Origin: Chryseobacterium sp.
Lineage (GTDB): Bacteria; Bacteroidota; Bacteroidia; Flavobacteriales; Weeksellaceae
Direction of reading: 5' to 3'
NCBI GenBank assembly: GCA_031277615.1
Contig: JAITMC010000037.1
Location: forward strand, 62,001-126,000
DNA: 64,000 bases
The notes below the pieces were generated by a model that saw nothing but the letters and a program-made list of their open reading frames with translations, was not told the origin of the DNA and did not search any database. Below are positions 9,658 through 18,552 of this stretch, piece after piece (the stretch's first letter is position 1; each line of letters opens with the position of its first letter). Position numbers and translations under genes: made by a program.

Positions 9658-10254
9658 TTACTTCATATTTTTTAATTGATTCAGTAAATTTTCCTGTTTC
9701 CTGATAAAATGTTCCAGGCTGTCTGTTTTCAGGGGATGGGCATTCTGGTATTTCTGAATTTCAGGAAGGGTTTTTCTGATTTTTAAAGCAATATACTGAT
9801 CGGTCATTATCTCGGAATTTGTATTGATTTTTTTTATCAGCTCTTTTATATTCCTGATTTTAAGATCATACTGATCAGCACTTATTTTAATTTGCTGTTC
9901 GACTTCTTTTTTCAGAAGGGTGTCTTTGATGGAAACTGCTTTCTGACGGGCATCCTGGTAAAAAGATTCCGATTTACGGAGAACAGGCTCATAGGAACCC
10001 AGGACCTTTGCGCTTTCCTGATAAATTTTGGTTAATCTGTCGTCAAGAGCCTGAAGATTTTTATCGGTTTTAAGCAGTTCGGAATAGATCTGATCAATCA
10101 TATCATCAGACCGGTAACTTGATTTCAGTGAGCCGGATACCGAAGATTCTGCATTATCGACTGCATTGGCCACAGCCGGCGGATGATCTCTTCTGTTTTC
10201 TCCGCAGGCGATGAAAGATAAAGCCACTACGGATGCAAAAAATATTTTTTTCAT
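9658..10254 (-). CDS. Putative lipoprotein with coiled-coil character
   Basis: A 198-aa protein of unknown function. The start at 10254 is chosen because it gives a clean lipoprotein signal peptide (MKKIFFASVVALSFIAC, lipobox Cys at 17); an upstream in-frame start at 10305 would add 17 residues before it. The rest is charged and helix-rich with Leu/Ile/Lys heptad-like spacing, suggesting a periplasm-facing coiled coil. It heads the GNAT/monooxygenase group. A similar helical lipoprotein (different sequence) occurs at 32158-32691. Confidence 0.7.
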   Translation of the reverse strand: MKKIFFASVVALSFIACGENRRDHPPAVANAVDNAESSVSGSLKSSYRSDDMIDQIYSELLKTDKNLQALDDRLTKIYQESAKVLGSYEPVLRKSESFYQDARQKAVSIKDTLLKKEVEQQIKISADQYDLKIRNIKELIKKINTNSEIMTDQYIALKIRKTLPEIQKYQNAHPLKTDSLEHFIRKQENLLNQLKNMK

Positions 10255-10356
10255 AATAATATTGGTATGGGTGAGAAAAGATCCGACCAGGATGAACTCA
10301 TTCAACCATCGAAACTTTAATTTTTTCTATTAGTTGAGATTCATCGCGGGTTTGTT

Positions 10357-10389
10357 ACAAAAAACGGAGCCTGAAAAACAGACTCCGTT
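10357..10389 (-). terminator. rpoD: Terminator after the primary sigma factor gene
   Basis: A stem of about 11 bp (10363-10373 with 10379-10389) is followed on the minus strand by TTTTTT, 22 bp past the sigma factor stop. Confidence 0.8.
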
Positions 10390-10411
10390 GAAATACGTTG
10401 TTACGTTAAAA

Positions 10412-11278
10412 TTATTTACCCAAATAAGATTTCAGAATCTTACTTCTGGTATTGTGTTTTAATCTCTTGATCGCTTTTTCTTTGATCTGACGAACCCTTT
10501 CTCTTGTAAGATCGAAAGTTTCTCCGATTTCTTCTAAAGTCATAGGGTGTTTTCCGTTCAGTCCGAAGTATAGTCTTACTAAGTCAGCTTCTCTCGGCGT
10601 CAAAGTATTCAATGCTCTTTCAATCTCAATCTGAAGAGATTCAAGCATCAGATCCTTATCCGGGCTCGGAGATTCTCCTGAACGTAAAACATCATAAAGA
10701 TTGGAATCTTCACCTTCTACCAAAGGTGCATCCATAGACAGGTGTCTTCCGGAGTTTTTCATGGATTCCTTAATATCCTCTTCGCTCATATCAAGAACTT
10801 CAGCCAATTCTTCCGGAGAAGGTGGTCTTTCATTTTCCTGTTCAAGGTGAGCATATGCTTTGTTGATTTTATTGATGGAACCAATTTTATTCAACGGAAG
10901 CCTTACAATTCTTGACTGTTCTGCTAACGCCTGTAAAATTGACTGACGAATCCACCAAACCGCGTAAGAGATAAATTTGAAACCTCTAGTTTCATCGTAC
11001 CTTTTTGCCGCTTTCATCAGTCCTAAGTTACCTTCATTAATCAAATCGGGTAAAGAAAGACCTTGATTCTGGTATTGCTTGGATACGGAAACTACGAAAC
11101 GAAGGTTGGCTTTGATTAATTTCTCCAGTGCTGCTCTGTCGCCCGCACGTATTCTTTGTGCCAATTCTACTTCTTCGTCCGCAGTGATCAGTTCCACTTT
11201 ACCAATTTCCTGCAAATACTTGTCTAATGAAGCAGTTTCCCTGTTGGTAACCTGCTTAGTGATTTTTAATTGTCTCAT
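10412..11278 (-). CDS. rpoD: Primary RNA polymerase sigma factor (RpoD/SigA)
   Basis: Housekeeping sigma-70 factor of the short Bacteroidota type (288 aa; region 1.1 is lacking). Region 1.2 is [29 protein letters not shown]; region 2 holds [20 protein letters not shown] and the -10 reading segment [15 protein letters not shown]; region 3 follows; region 4.2 has [25 protein letters not shown]. Proteins of this class read the TTG/TAnnTTTG promoters seen in this window. It is bounded by terminators on both sides and so is monocistronic. Confidence 0.96.
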   Translation of the reverse strand: MRQLKITKQVTNRETASLDKYLQEIGKVELITADEEVELAQRIRAGDRAALEKLIKANLRFVVSVSKQYQNQGLSLPDLINEGNLGLMKAAKRYDETRGFKFISYAVWWIRQSILQALAEQSRIVRLPLNKIGSINKINKAYAHLEQENERPPSPEELAEVLDMSEEDIKESMKNSGRHLSMDAPLVEGEDSNLYDVLRSGESPSPDKDLMLESLQIEIERALNTLTPREADLVRLYFGLNGKHPMTLEEIGETFDLTRERVRQIKEKAIKRLKHNTRSKILKSYLGK

Positions 11279-11435
11279 CTATTTTTATCCTCAAAAAAGA
11301 GTTACTATATATTATACGTATAAGATGGTACAAAGGTTACACCAGTTTTACTTTTTTATGAAATTATTGTATCAGGTAACTTATTTTCAGCAGATAACAG
11401 GCTGTAATGATCAGGTCTGAGGGCATAATGAGCTC

Positions 11436-11466
11436 AAATAAAAAAAACGAAACCGAAGTTCCGTTT
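11436..11466 (-). terminator. UUCG-loop terminator after the S1/P1 nuclease
   Basis: On the minus strand a 9-bp stem closed by a TTCG tetraloop (11445-11453 with 11458-11466) is followed by a run of T. It lies 25 bp past the nuclease stop. Confidence 0.8.
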
Positions 11467-11491
11467 TACAAATTATTTTTTCTGATTGAAG

Positions 11492-12283
11492 TTAAAACAG
11501 GTCATTCAATAACTTAGCCAGTCTTAGACCTCCGTAAAGAAGCTGCCTTTCCATTGTTTCATTGAATTTATACTGGTAGTCATAAGCCAGTTTTGAACCG
11601 TCCGGAGTCTGCGCATAAATTTTGTTGGCGATTTTGTGAGAATCATAAAGCCAGTCTTCTACAGTTCCGGTCTGGATCTGCTTCACTTCATCCTTAGATT
11701 TAATATCCAGCAGTCTTGCATATTCCGTATAGCTGTATTTCTGGGAATCGACCAGTTTTCCGTCCCATACGGAATGAAGATTCGTTTTGTCCCCGAAATA
11801 CGTCACATTAATTTTGTTTCCTCCAAGATCATCCGCTCTTCCCACATGCAGAGGCTGTGCAAGGTCTCCCATGATATGAATTAAGAAAATCAGGGCAATT
11901 TTACGGTCTTTTTCAGCTGTTTTTGAATCTTTGATCTGGCTGGAAAGGGTATTGATCTGGGTATATAAGCTTGGACCGGCCTGAAGTTTCAGGTTTTGCC
12001 CGAATGCTTTGAAATCTGCCTGTGGATCAATATTTACATAATGCCAGGACGAAGCCTGCTTCCAGACTCCCGTGGTGTCGGATTTGATGAAATCCGGCCA
12101 GTTGGCCCAGTAAGCCAGCCGTTCTTTTCCCATGATTTTTCTGATCTCCCTTCTTGCTTTGCCTGACAGGTGGTTTTCTGCAATTTCTGCGATCACTCTA
12201 TGCCCCGTTAATCCCCATGCATAAGAATAAAGCGAAGAGGCGATGAATGCTAAAATCAGAATTTTAGAATAAATACGTTTCAT
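11492..12283 (-). CDS. Secreted S1/P1 nuclease
   Basis: Zinc-dependent single-strand nuclease/3'-nucleotidase of the S1/P1 family, 263 aa from the start at 12283. That start gives a proper signal peptide (MKRIYSKILILAFIASSLYSYA) whose cleavage exposes the Trp of WGLTGH, the N-terminal zinc ligand of this family; an upstream start at 12340 would add 19 residues before it. Other ligand motifs are SWHYVN, the HIMGDLAQPLH block and NLHSVWD. It probably works in the periplasm or outside the cell to release nucleotides for nutrition. Confidence 0.92.
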   Translation of the reverse strand: MKRIYSKILILAFIASSLYSYAWGLTGHRVIAEIAENHLSGKARREIRKIMGKERLAYWANWPDFIKSDTTGVWKQASSWHYVNIDPQADFKAFGQNLKLQAGPSLYTQINTLSSQIKDSKTAEKDRKIALIFLIHIMGDLAQPLHVGRADDLGGNKINVTYFGDKTNLHSVWDGKLVDSQKYSYTEYARLLDIKSKDEVKQIQTGTVEDWLYDSHKIANKIYAQTPDGSKLAYDYQYKFNETMERQLLYGGLRLAKLLNDLF

Positions 12284-12659
12284 TATAAATAACATTTTAC
12301 AAGCTGCAAAGATACGGCCCGGTTTCCAAACCATCACCAAACAGATCAGGATTATTATCAGGCCGGATGTTAATAAAAATTAATCTAAATAAAAAAGCAG
12401 AAGGACAAAATTTTATTTTCTGCTTCTATTAGGGATTTATTTTACTTAAAATATTCAATATCAGAATCAAACTTCATTTTTATACTGAGCGCTGAAAATA
12501 CCCCTCTACATGCTGTTTACCGTATTTTTACGGAATTTGTTACAGATTATACTGTTTAATGTCAATAAATTAGTATTTTTAGAATAAAATTATTGGGAAA
12601 ATATTTTTTCAAACTTGCGAGATATATTATCTTTACCAGTCATAATCAGAGGAAACACT
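12284..12659. other. Intergenic region between the nuclease and tssG
   Basis: This divergent gap of 376 bp is AT-rich and holds no gene I can support. A near-match to the -7 box (TATCTTTA, plus strand, 12628-12635) lies 24 bp before the tssG ATG; no good -33 element pairs with it. Confidence 0.5.
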
Positions 12660-13601
12660 ATGTATGAGAATAATATTGTAGACATGAATTACAATAAGCT
12701 GCAGACCGACTTCAAAGCTGAAGCAGTGGCAGTGAACCTTTTGAAATACCATCGGGCAGTAAGCAATATCTTTATTGAACGGATCGGGATCAACGACCGT
12801 GCCTATCTGAAGGATATCAAAAGTATTTCGAGCAGTTATTTAGGATTTGATGAAGAAGTATTCACGATAGAAACCTATAGGGAAGGCGTTTACGACTATC
12901 TCCCTGAGGGGCTTTTCCATCCGCCTTCATTGGGAGCCACCCGGAAGAATGTGGATACGGTCGTTCGTGAAATCCGGAAACAGAAAAGAGTGGAAGAGGA
13001 TGCCCGTAAATTTTTCCGGCCTTTTGAACTGGAAATCTTTTTTACGGAGATCAGTGCTTTGCTGAAAGAGGCTGAGTTTGATATTACCAGCAACACCGAT
13101 GCCCTGCTGGACACTGTAAGTGAACTCTGGCCCCTGGTGAAAATGCTGGATCAGCAGAATGCCTATATTTTCATCCATATTTTACCCTTCTTTCACCAGA
13201 TCAGAGGGGATAAGAGATGGTTTGAGAGGTGTATGACCGCTTTTCTTCAGGTTCCGGTGGAAGTAACTTTCAGTCCGAATGTTATCGATAGGATTGAGAA
13301 GAATGATGATTCTATGCTGCTGGGAAATTCAAGGCTCGGCGTTACTTATATTCCGAGCGGAAGACATATGGACGGACAGCGAAACTGGGTTGTGAATATT
13401 GGCCCTGTTCCTTATGAGGATATGGAAAAATATATTCCCGGACATCCGTTCAGAAATGTGCTTCAGGCCCTTTATGATTATTTTCTTCCCGTAACCGTGG
13501 ATGTGGAAGAGAATTTTATCACAGAGAAGCAGGAATATTCATTCTGTCTGGAAGATCATGAAAGAAATGCCAGCCGTCTCGGATATTCTACATTCCTCTA
13601 A
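12660..13601 (+). CDS. tssG: Type VI secretion baseplate protein TssG (Bacteroidota type)
   Basis: A 313-aa protein that I recognise as the Bacteroidota form of TssG, a baseplate wedge component acting with TssE, TssF and TssK. The landmark is its order with tssN and tssK directly downstream. Supporting residues are the FHQIRGDKRWFERCM segment after the middle and the GVTYIPSGR segment near the C-terminus. An in-frame ATG at 12615 lies upstream of the putative -7 box, so I use the ATG at 12660. There are 54 bp to tssN. The sequence is divergent from proteobacterial TssG, so part of the call rests on context. Confidence 0.72.
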   Translation: MYENNIVDMNYNKLQTDFKAEAVAVNLLKYHRAVSNIFIERIGINDRAYLKDIKSISSSYLGFDEEVFTIETYREGVYDYLPEGLFHPPSLGATRKNVDTVVREIRKQKRVEEDARKFFRPFELEIFFTEISALLKEAEFDITSNTDALLDTVSELWPLVKMLDQQNAYIFIHILPFFHQIRGDKRWFERCMTAFLQVPVEVTFSPNVIDRIEKNDDSMLLGNSRLGVTYIPSGRHMDGQRNWVVNIGPVPYEDMEKYIPGHPFRNVLQALYDYFLPVTVDVEENFITEKQEYSFCLEDHERNASRLGYSTFL

Positions 13602-13655
13602 AATTATTTATTATATTTACAGCTACCAACAAAGTATAAATTCGAAAAGAAACAA

Positions 13656-14558
13656 ATGGAAATTTCTTCAGTAAAAGGTATTTTTTTAAGGTACTTACTA
13701 ATGCCTTTAATAGCAATTATCATGATGGCCATACTTGGTGTGATCAGAAGGAACAAACCTGCTATAAAAATTAAAGTAATCATTGTATATGTGCTTCTGT
13801 GCAGTTTGTGCCTGGCCATTCCCGGATTTTTCGGTTTCTCCGGAAATCTTTTTAATCCGTACTGGTATCTTGTAGCGCAGATCATTTACCTTGTTTTGGG
13901 TATTATTCACGTGAATTTAATGCACAGGTATTTCAGAAAACACATTGATTCTGTCGGAATGAGTATTTTGTTTGAATCGATTCTTTCCTTAACGTGTATT
14001 GCAGCCGGAGGCTACCTGTTTACCCTGATCTTTAACTGGATCAGCAAAGGAAACGGAAATGCCGTAATGTCTGCAACAAGTATCGCCGTTTTTGTAGTGC
14101 CTACCGTATTTTATTATTGCTATATTCAGTTTATAAGTATTCCGTTCGACATCTATAAAACTTGGAAATATTCACCGGATCAGAGACTTCCTGATTTTGA
14201 AGGCGCTGATTTTGACCGTTTAATGGTTTTAAATGTTGAATTAAGCAAAAATTTAGAAGATTCCAACCGATTCAGAATCAAAGCAAAGACGCTTCCTACG
14301 GGAATTACTTTCGGTGACTGGTTCTACAGGGTGGTAGATGACTATAATCACAAGAATCCAGGATCTATCATCCATCTTTCGGATATCGAAAAAGAACCGT
14401 ACTACTGGATCTTTTACACCAAAAAATCGTTTTTCAGCTTTAGAAAATATATTGATTTCGACCAGGATATCTCTACAAACGGGATCTCAGAAAATGAAGT
14501 GGTCATCTGTAAAAGGGTAATCCAGCATGAGGAAGAAGGAATCGTAAGAAAATCATAA
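13656..14558 (+). CDS. tssN: Type VI secretion membrane protein TssN
   Basis: A 300-aa protein with five or so hydrophobic segments in its first 170 residues and a soluble C-terminal domain of about 125 residues. TssN is one of the components found only in the subtype iii T6SS of Bacteroidota and is thought to belong to the envelope-spanning part, replacing proteins of the TssJLM type. Topology, length and its place between tssG and tssK support the call. It is 27 bp before tssK, so the three genes form one transcript. Confidence 0.68.
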   Translation: MEISSVKGIFLRYLLMPLIAIIMMAILGVIRRNKPAIKIKVIIVYVLLCSLCLAIPGFFGFSGNLFNPYWYLVAQIIYLVLGIIHVNLMHRYFRKHIDSVGMSILFESILSLTCIAAGGYLFTLIFNWISKGNGNAVMSATSIAVFVVPTVFYYCYIQFISIPFDIYKTWKYSPDQRLPDFEGADFDRLMVLNVELSKNLEDSNRFRIKAKTLPTGITFGDWFYRVVDDYNHKNPGSIIHLSDIEKEPYYWIFYTKKSFFSFRKYIDFDQDISTNGISENEVVICKRVIQHEEEGIVRKS

Positions 14559-14585
14559 TCACAGAAAATTTAAAAAGTATTAACT

Positions 14586-15725
14586 ATGATACAGCCAATC
14601 AGACATTTTGCGATCAACTGGGTAGACGGGATGAAAGTATCCCAAAGGCACCTTAATGATCAGGATAATTTTTTAATCGACACGATCAGGGATTCCAATT
14701 CACTGGGAATCAACACATATAATTACGGACTGCTGCCTATTTCAAAAGAGTTCACAGATAAAACGATCTTTGATGTTCATAATACGGCAACCAATGATGT
14801 ACAGCTTGTGATCAAACATTGCAGCGCCATTACCATGGCCGGTTACAGAATTGATCTGAACGACAGAAGAGTCAGTGTAAAATCACTGGCCAAGTCTATG
14901 AACGAAGAGCAGGCAGACGGAGAATATTATATTCTGATCTCTGTAAACCCTTTTGACAAAGTGCCTTTCGGAGATATTGATCCTGAAGAGATCCCGCCGC
15001 GTCACCCTAATGCACAGCCTAATCATTTTATAGAACTTCTTCCGGTAACTTCACTGAACAGCAGCTATTCGGGAGGAAATTACCTGATCATCGGAAAGGT
15101 GGATCTGAGAGCCAATATTGCGCAGGTAGATTCTAATTTTATTCCGCCTTGTACTTCTATTCAGAGTCACCCGGTTCTGGTGGATTATTACAGCAGCTAT
15201 GCCAAATCTATCGGAAATCTTCAGCAGTATGCCTTCAAAATCATTCAGAAAGCATCTCACAAAAATCAGAATACAGCATTGGCTCAGAATGTGAAATATC
15301 TGTGTACTACAATGGTGAATACTTTCGGAGATGTATATTTCCAGTTCAGAAACGTCATTCCATGGCAGCCACCTGTATTTTTAATTGAGGTATTTGCTAA
15401 ACTGGCTCTTCACCTATACAATGCGACTCAGATTCTGGTTCCTGCCGAACTGGAAGAAATGCTGAACTACAGCCTGGAATGGAGCGAAATTGCCCCTCAT
15501 ACTTTACTGAACCAGCTTTCTATCGTAGCAGAAACCAATTATGACCATCATAATTGCGGTGAGCCGCTTCTTTACATCCAGCAGATGCTGAGAAGCCTGG
15601 AAATTATTTTCTCTAAGCTGAGCGAACTGGATTATATCGGTCAGAAGAAAGAGAATATCATTGTTAATGAGCAGGAAGTTTCTTCCAACAACAACCCGAA
15701 GAGAGGTTGGAGCGTTTTAGATTAA
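14586..15725 (+). CDS. tssK: Type VI secretion baseplate protein TssK
   Basis: A 379-aa TssK homologue, shorter than the roughly 440-aa proteobacterial form. The N-terminus (INWVDGMKVSQRHLNDQDNF) corresponds to the family's conserved W-x-x-G-x-x-x-x-x-x-H opening, in which the shell domain docks onto the TssFG wedge; the C-terminal part binds the membrane complex. It ends the tssG-tssN-tssK transcript and is followed by a strong terminator 21 bp later. No sheath, tube or ClpV gene is in the window. Confidence 0.85.
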   Translation: MIQPIRHFAINWVDGMKVSQRHLNDQDNFLIDTIRDSNSLGINTYNYGLLPISKEFTDKTIFDVHNTATNDVQLVIKHCSAITMAGYRIDLNDRRVSVKSLAKSMNEEQADGEYYILISVNPFDKVPFGDIDPEEIPPRHPNAQPNHFIELLPVTSLNSSYSGGNYLIIGKVDLRANIAQVDSNFIPPCTSIQSHPVLVDYYSSYAKSIGNLQQYAFKIIQKASHKNQNTALAQNVKYLCTTMVNTFGDVYFQFRNVIPWQPPVFLIEVFAKLALHLYNATQILVPAELEEMLNYSLEWSEIAPHTLLNQLSIVAETNYDHHNCGEPLLYIQQMLRSLEIIFSKLSELDYIGQKKENIIVNEQEVSSNNNPKRGWSVLD

Positions 15726-15746
15726 CAACGACTTTTAAGAAATATA

Positions 15747-15780
15747 AATCCCGGATGAATAAAACGTCCGGGATTTTTTT
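15747..15780 (+). terminator. Terminator after tssK
   Basis: A perfect 9-bp stem (15747-15755 with 15767-15775) is followed by seven T on the plus strand. The stem sequence is the same as in the terminator at 174-204. Confidence 0.85.
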
Positions 15781-15792
15781 GTTGATATATTT

Positions 15793-16512
15793 TTACTTTT
15801 TATTTAAAAGCTCTAAAGTATGTTCCACATGTCCGCCGCCCTGCCATTCATCATGTCCGGGAACCACAAGGGTCGCCTGCGGATATTTGGATTTCAGCTT
15901 TTGCATGGTATGGGGCCACTGTTCAATATTGGCTTCTCCGGTGTAGCCAAGATCTGTTGCGGACTTGCTTTTTACCAGGCATCCGCCATCCAGGATATTG
16001 TACTTTGGAAACCAAACGACTACATTATCAGCGGTATGCCCTTCGCCGAGAAAATCGACTATAAATTCTTCACCGCCAATACGATAGGTTTTTCCTGTCC
16101 TGATGATTTCTGTGGAAGTAGCTTTACCTTCTTTTTTCAGCAGTTCATTGGTTTTTGCAGTTGCATAGGTCTTAATTCCTTTATTGTTGTAAAAACTCAG
16201 GTCTCCGGCACGGTCTGCATGGGAATGCGTGGCAAATACGGCGATAACGGGAAGGTCATGACGTTTTTTAATCGTATCCATCAGACTTTGATACTGTGTT
16301 TTCTGCCAGGGAACATCAAACAGAACCACCCCCTTTTTGGTAATAAGGTACATCGCATTGGTTGAATATTCCTTTCCTCCGAAGACTCCGAAGGTTTTAT
16401 AGATATAAAGGTTGGGTTTAAGAGGCGGTTCAATCACAAAATCTCTGACCTGAGCCCCTGCAAAAGGGCTTAACAGCATCGAAACAATTAAAAACTGAAT
16501 GGTTTTTTTCAT
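15793..16512 (-). CDS. blaIND: Subclass B1 metallo-beta-lactamase (IND/CGB-like)
   Basis: A secreted, zinc-dependent beta-lactamase of 239 aa with a signal peptide ending at AGA (residue 20). All B1 ligands are present: H96-S-H98-A-D100 and H159 (GEGHTAD), then C178 (DGGC) and H220 (PGHDEW). The whole sequence, including FGVFGGKEYS and the C-terminal GGGHVEHTLELLNKK, closely resembles the chromosomal IND and CGB enzymes of Chryseobacterium indologenes and C. gleum, which hydrolyse carbapenems. IND-1, as I recall it, has Asp where A99 sits; that position is not a ligand. The exact allele cannot be named without alignment. Confidence 0.92.
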   Translation of the reverse strand: MKKTIQFLIVSMLLSPFAGAQVRDFVIEPPLKPNLYIYKTFGVFGGKEYSTNAMYLITKKGVVLFDVPWQKTQYQSLMDTIKKRHDLPVIAVFATHSHADRAGDLSFYNNKGIKTYATAKTNELLKKEGKATSTEIIRTGKTYRIGGEEFIVDFLGEGHTADNVVVWFPKYNILDGGCLVKSKSATDLGYTGEANIEQWPHTMQKLKSKYPQATLVVPGHDEWQGGGHVEHTLELLNKK

Positions 16513-16768
16513 AATTTTTTAAGGTTAAAATTTTAGTACTTGCCAGAAAGAGTGAATCTGAACAGAAGATTTTGCAAACCTAGTAAAATTAAAACTCAGT
16601 GCTTTTGATGGAAAAAAGTTTAACCGTTTTTTAACAGTGGTAATAATTAAAGATCATATAGCATTGCTTTAGAATGTATCAATGTTTGATAAATCCGGAG
16701 GGACTTTACCTACTTTTTAGCGGTCTAAATTTATAAAGGTAATTGAAAGTTTATTAAATGGCTGGTGA

Positions 16769-17422
16769 TTATTTCTTAATCAGGATTTTTTCAGTGGCTT
16801 TTTTGCTGAGAATTTCTTTTCGTCCGTTGATCTCTATTGTCATCGATTTGTCAAAACTTTCGATTTTAATCACTTTCACTTTGGTATTCAGGAGAAGTTC
16901 CCTGTCATTTAAATAAGTTAAAAAAGCATCATCAGAAAGGGTTACGGAAGCGAAAATTACCGTTTCTCCTACTTCACAGCTGCTTAGTTTCTGCAGATCC
17001 TGGGCAATAATATTTCCGTCTTTATCGGGAATGGGTTCTCCATGCGGATCGAATTTCGGATAATCCAGAATTTCATCCATTTTGTCGAAGAAGATCTGTG
17101 AATGTACGTGTTCCAGCTGTTCTGCAATTTCGTGAACGTTTTCCCATCCGAAATTCATTTTTTTTACCAGAAACATTTCGGTAAGCCTGTGCTTGCGGAC
17201 GACCAGAGCGGCTTCACGTTTTCCGTTTTCTGTGATGAGCAGAGGTTTATAAGTTTCGTAGATTACCCATTTTTTTTCTGCAAATTTCTTCATCATGTTG
17301 TTTACGCTCGGCATTTTTACATTTAAAAATTTGCTGAGTTCGTTAATCGTCACTTTCCCTTCATTGTCAACTAAATGAAACAAAGCTTTCAGATAATTTT
17401 CTTCTGTTAATGTTGTTTTCAA
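16769..17422 (-). CDS. DtxR/MntR family metal-dependent regulator
   Basis: A 217-aa iron- or manganese-responsive repressor. The N-terminal winged helix (TEENYLKALFHL, then VKMPSVNNMMKKF as recognition helix) is followed by the dimerisation/metal domain with VRKHRLTEMFLVKKM and the HxxxEQLEH metal-ligand helix, and a C-terminal FeoA/SH3-like part. The start codon is TTG at 17420-17422; an upstream in-frame TGA rules out a longer ATG start. An 8-bp inverted repeat begins 2 bp upstream, probably its own operator. Confidence 0.92.
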   Translation of the reverse strand: MKTTLTEENYLKALFHLVDNEGKVTINELSKFLNVKMPSVNNMMKKFAEKKWVIYETYKPLLITENGKREAALVVRKHRLTEMFLVKKMNFGWENVHEIAEQLEHVHSQIFFDKMDEILDYPKFDPHGEPIPDKDGNIIAQDLQKLSSCEVGETVIFASVTLSDDAFLTYLNDRELLLNTKVKVIKIESFDKSMTIEINGRKEILSKKATEKILIKK

Positions 17423-17424
17423 AA

Positions 17425-17454
17425 TGTTAGATGATTTTCAATACAAATCTAACA
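17425..17454. promoter_or_regulatory. Inverted repeat, likely DtxR-family operator
   Basis: TGTTAGAT at 17425-17432 and its exact complement ATCTAACA at 17447-17454 are separated by 14 bp, immediately upstream of the DtxR-type gene and in the divergent promoter region shared with the aldolase gene. Position and symmetry fit autoregulation. No experimental support is available. Confidence 0.5.
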
Positions 17455-17507
17455 AAATATTATGGAAATACAGCGCTTGTTATTTTAACTTTTTTTACTT
17501 TTACCCT

Positions 17508-18542
17508 ATGAAATTTTCCTTTAAAAATGATTATTCCGAAGGATGTCATCCCAATATTCTTCAGGCTCTGGCAGAAAATAATTTTGATCAACAGGCTGGA
17601 TATGGTGAAGATATTTATTCTCAACAGGCCAAAAAATTAATTAAAGAAAAAATCAAAAATCCTGACGCTGATGTTTACTTTATTTCAGGAGGAACACAGG
17701 CCAACCTGATTGTTATTTCTTCGGTATTAAGACCTTATCAGTGTGTAGTATCCGCTGCTTCCGGGCATATCCTGAATAATGAGACAGGTGCTGTTGAAGC
17801 TACGGGACATAAAATATTAAGTATTGAAACCGCCGATGGAAAGCTTCGCCCGGAAGATATTATCCCGGTGCTTGAAGGCCACAGGAATATCCCGCATCAG
17901 GTGATGCCCAAATTAGTTTATATTTCCAACTCTACGGAACTGGGGACCATTTATCAGGCTGGAGAACTGGAAACACTTTCATTATTCTGTAAACAAAACG
18001 GATTGTATCTTTTTATGGACGGTGCCAGAATGGGACACGGGCTTACTTCCGAGATCAGTGATCTGACGCTGGATAAAGTGGCAGCGCTTACCGATGTCTT
18101 TTATCTGGGCGGAACCAAGAACGGAGCATTGATAGGAGAGGCCGTAGTCATTAATAACCCCGATCTGAAAACAGATTTCGCTTTCAATATCAAACAGAAA
18201 GGCGCATTGCTCGCAAAAGGAAGGCTGCTGGGAATCCAGTTTCTGGAGCTGATGAAAAACGATCTGTATTTTGATCTGGCCAGGCATGCCAACCATCAGG
18301 CAATGAAGATTAAAAATGCGTTAAAGGAAAGAGGAATAACGTTTCTTTCGGATACCTATACCAACCAGATATTTCCGATCCTGACTGATGAGCTGATCGG
18401 AATTTTATCAGAAAATTTTGAATTTTATGTCTGGAAAAAGATCGATAAGGAAACCTCTGCGGTTCGACTGATTACATCATGGAATACAGGAGATGAGGCA
18501 GTAGACCGCTTCATTGAAATCATTGCAAAAGAACTGTCATAA
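17508..18542 (+). CDS. Low-specificity L-threonine aldolase (beta-eliminating lyase family)
   Basis: A 344-aa PLP-dependent fold-type I enzyme that splits threonine or allo-threonine into glycine and acetaldehyde. The N-terminal FKNDYSEGCHPNIL, the YGEDIYS segment, the PLP-contacting LFMDGARMGH and the Schiff-base Lys in YLGGTKNGA are in place. An in-frame start at 17424 would overlap the regulator's operator, so I prefer the ATG at 17508. The next gene follows 10 bp later and may be cotranscribed. Confidence 0.88.
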   Translation: MKFSFKNDYSEGCHPNILQALAENNFDQQAGYGEDIYSQQAKKLIKEKIKNPDADVYFISGGTQANLIVISSVLRPYQCVVSAASGHILNNETGAVEATGHKILSIETADGKLRPEDIIPVLEGHRNIPHQVMPKLVYISNSTELGTIYQAGELETLSLFCKQNGLYLFMDGARMGHGLTSEISDLTLDKVAALTDVFYLGGTKNGALIGEAVVINNPDLKTDFAFNIKQKGALLAKGRLLGIQFLELMKNDLYFDLARHANHQAMKIKNALKERGITFLSDTYTNQIFPILTDELIGILSENFEFYVWKKIDKETSAVRLITSWNTGDEAVDRFIEIIAKELS

Positions 18543-18552
18543 AATTGTATCG

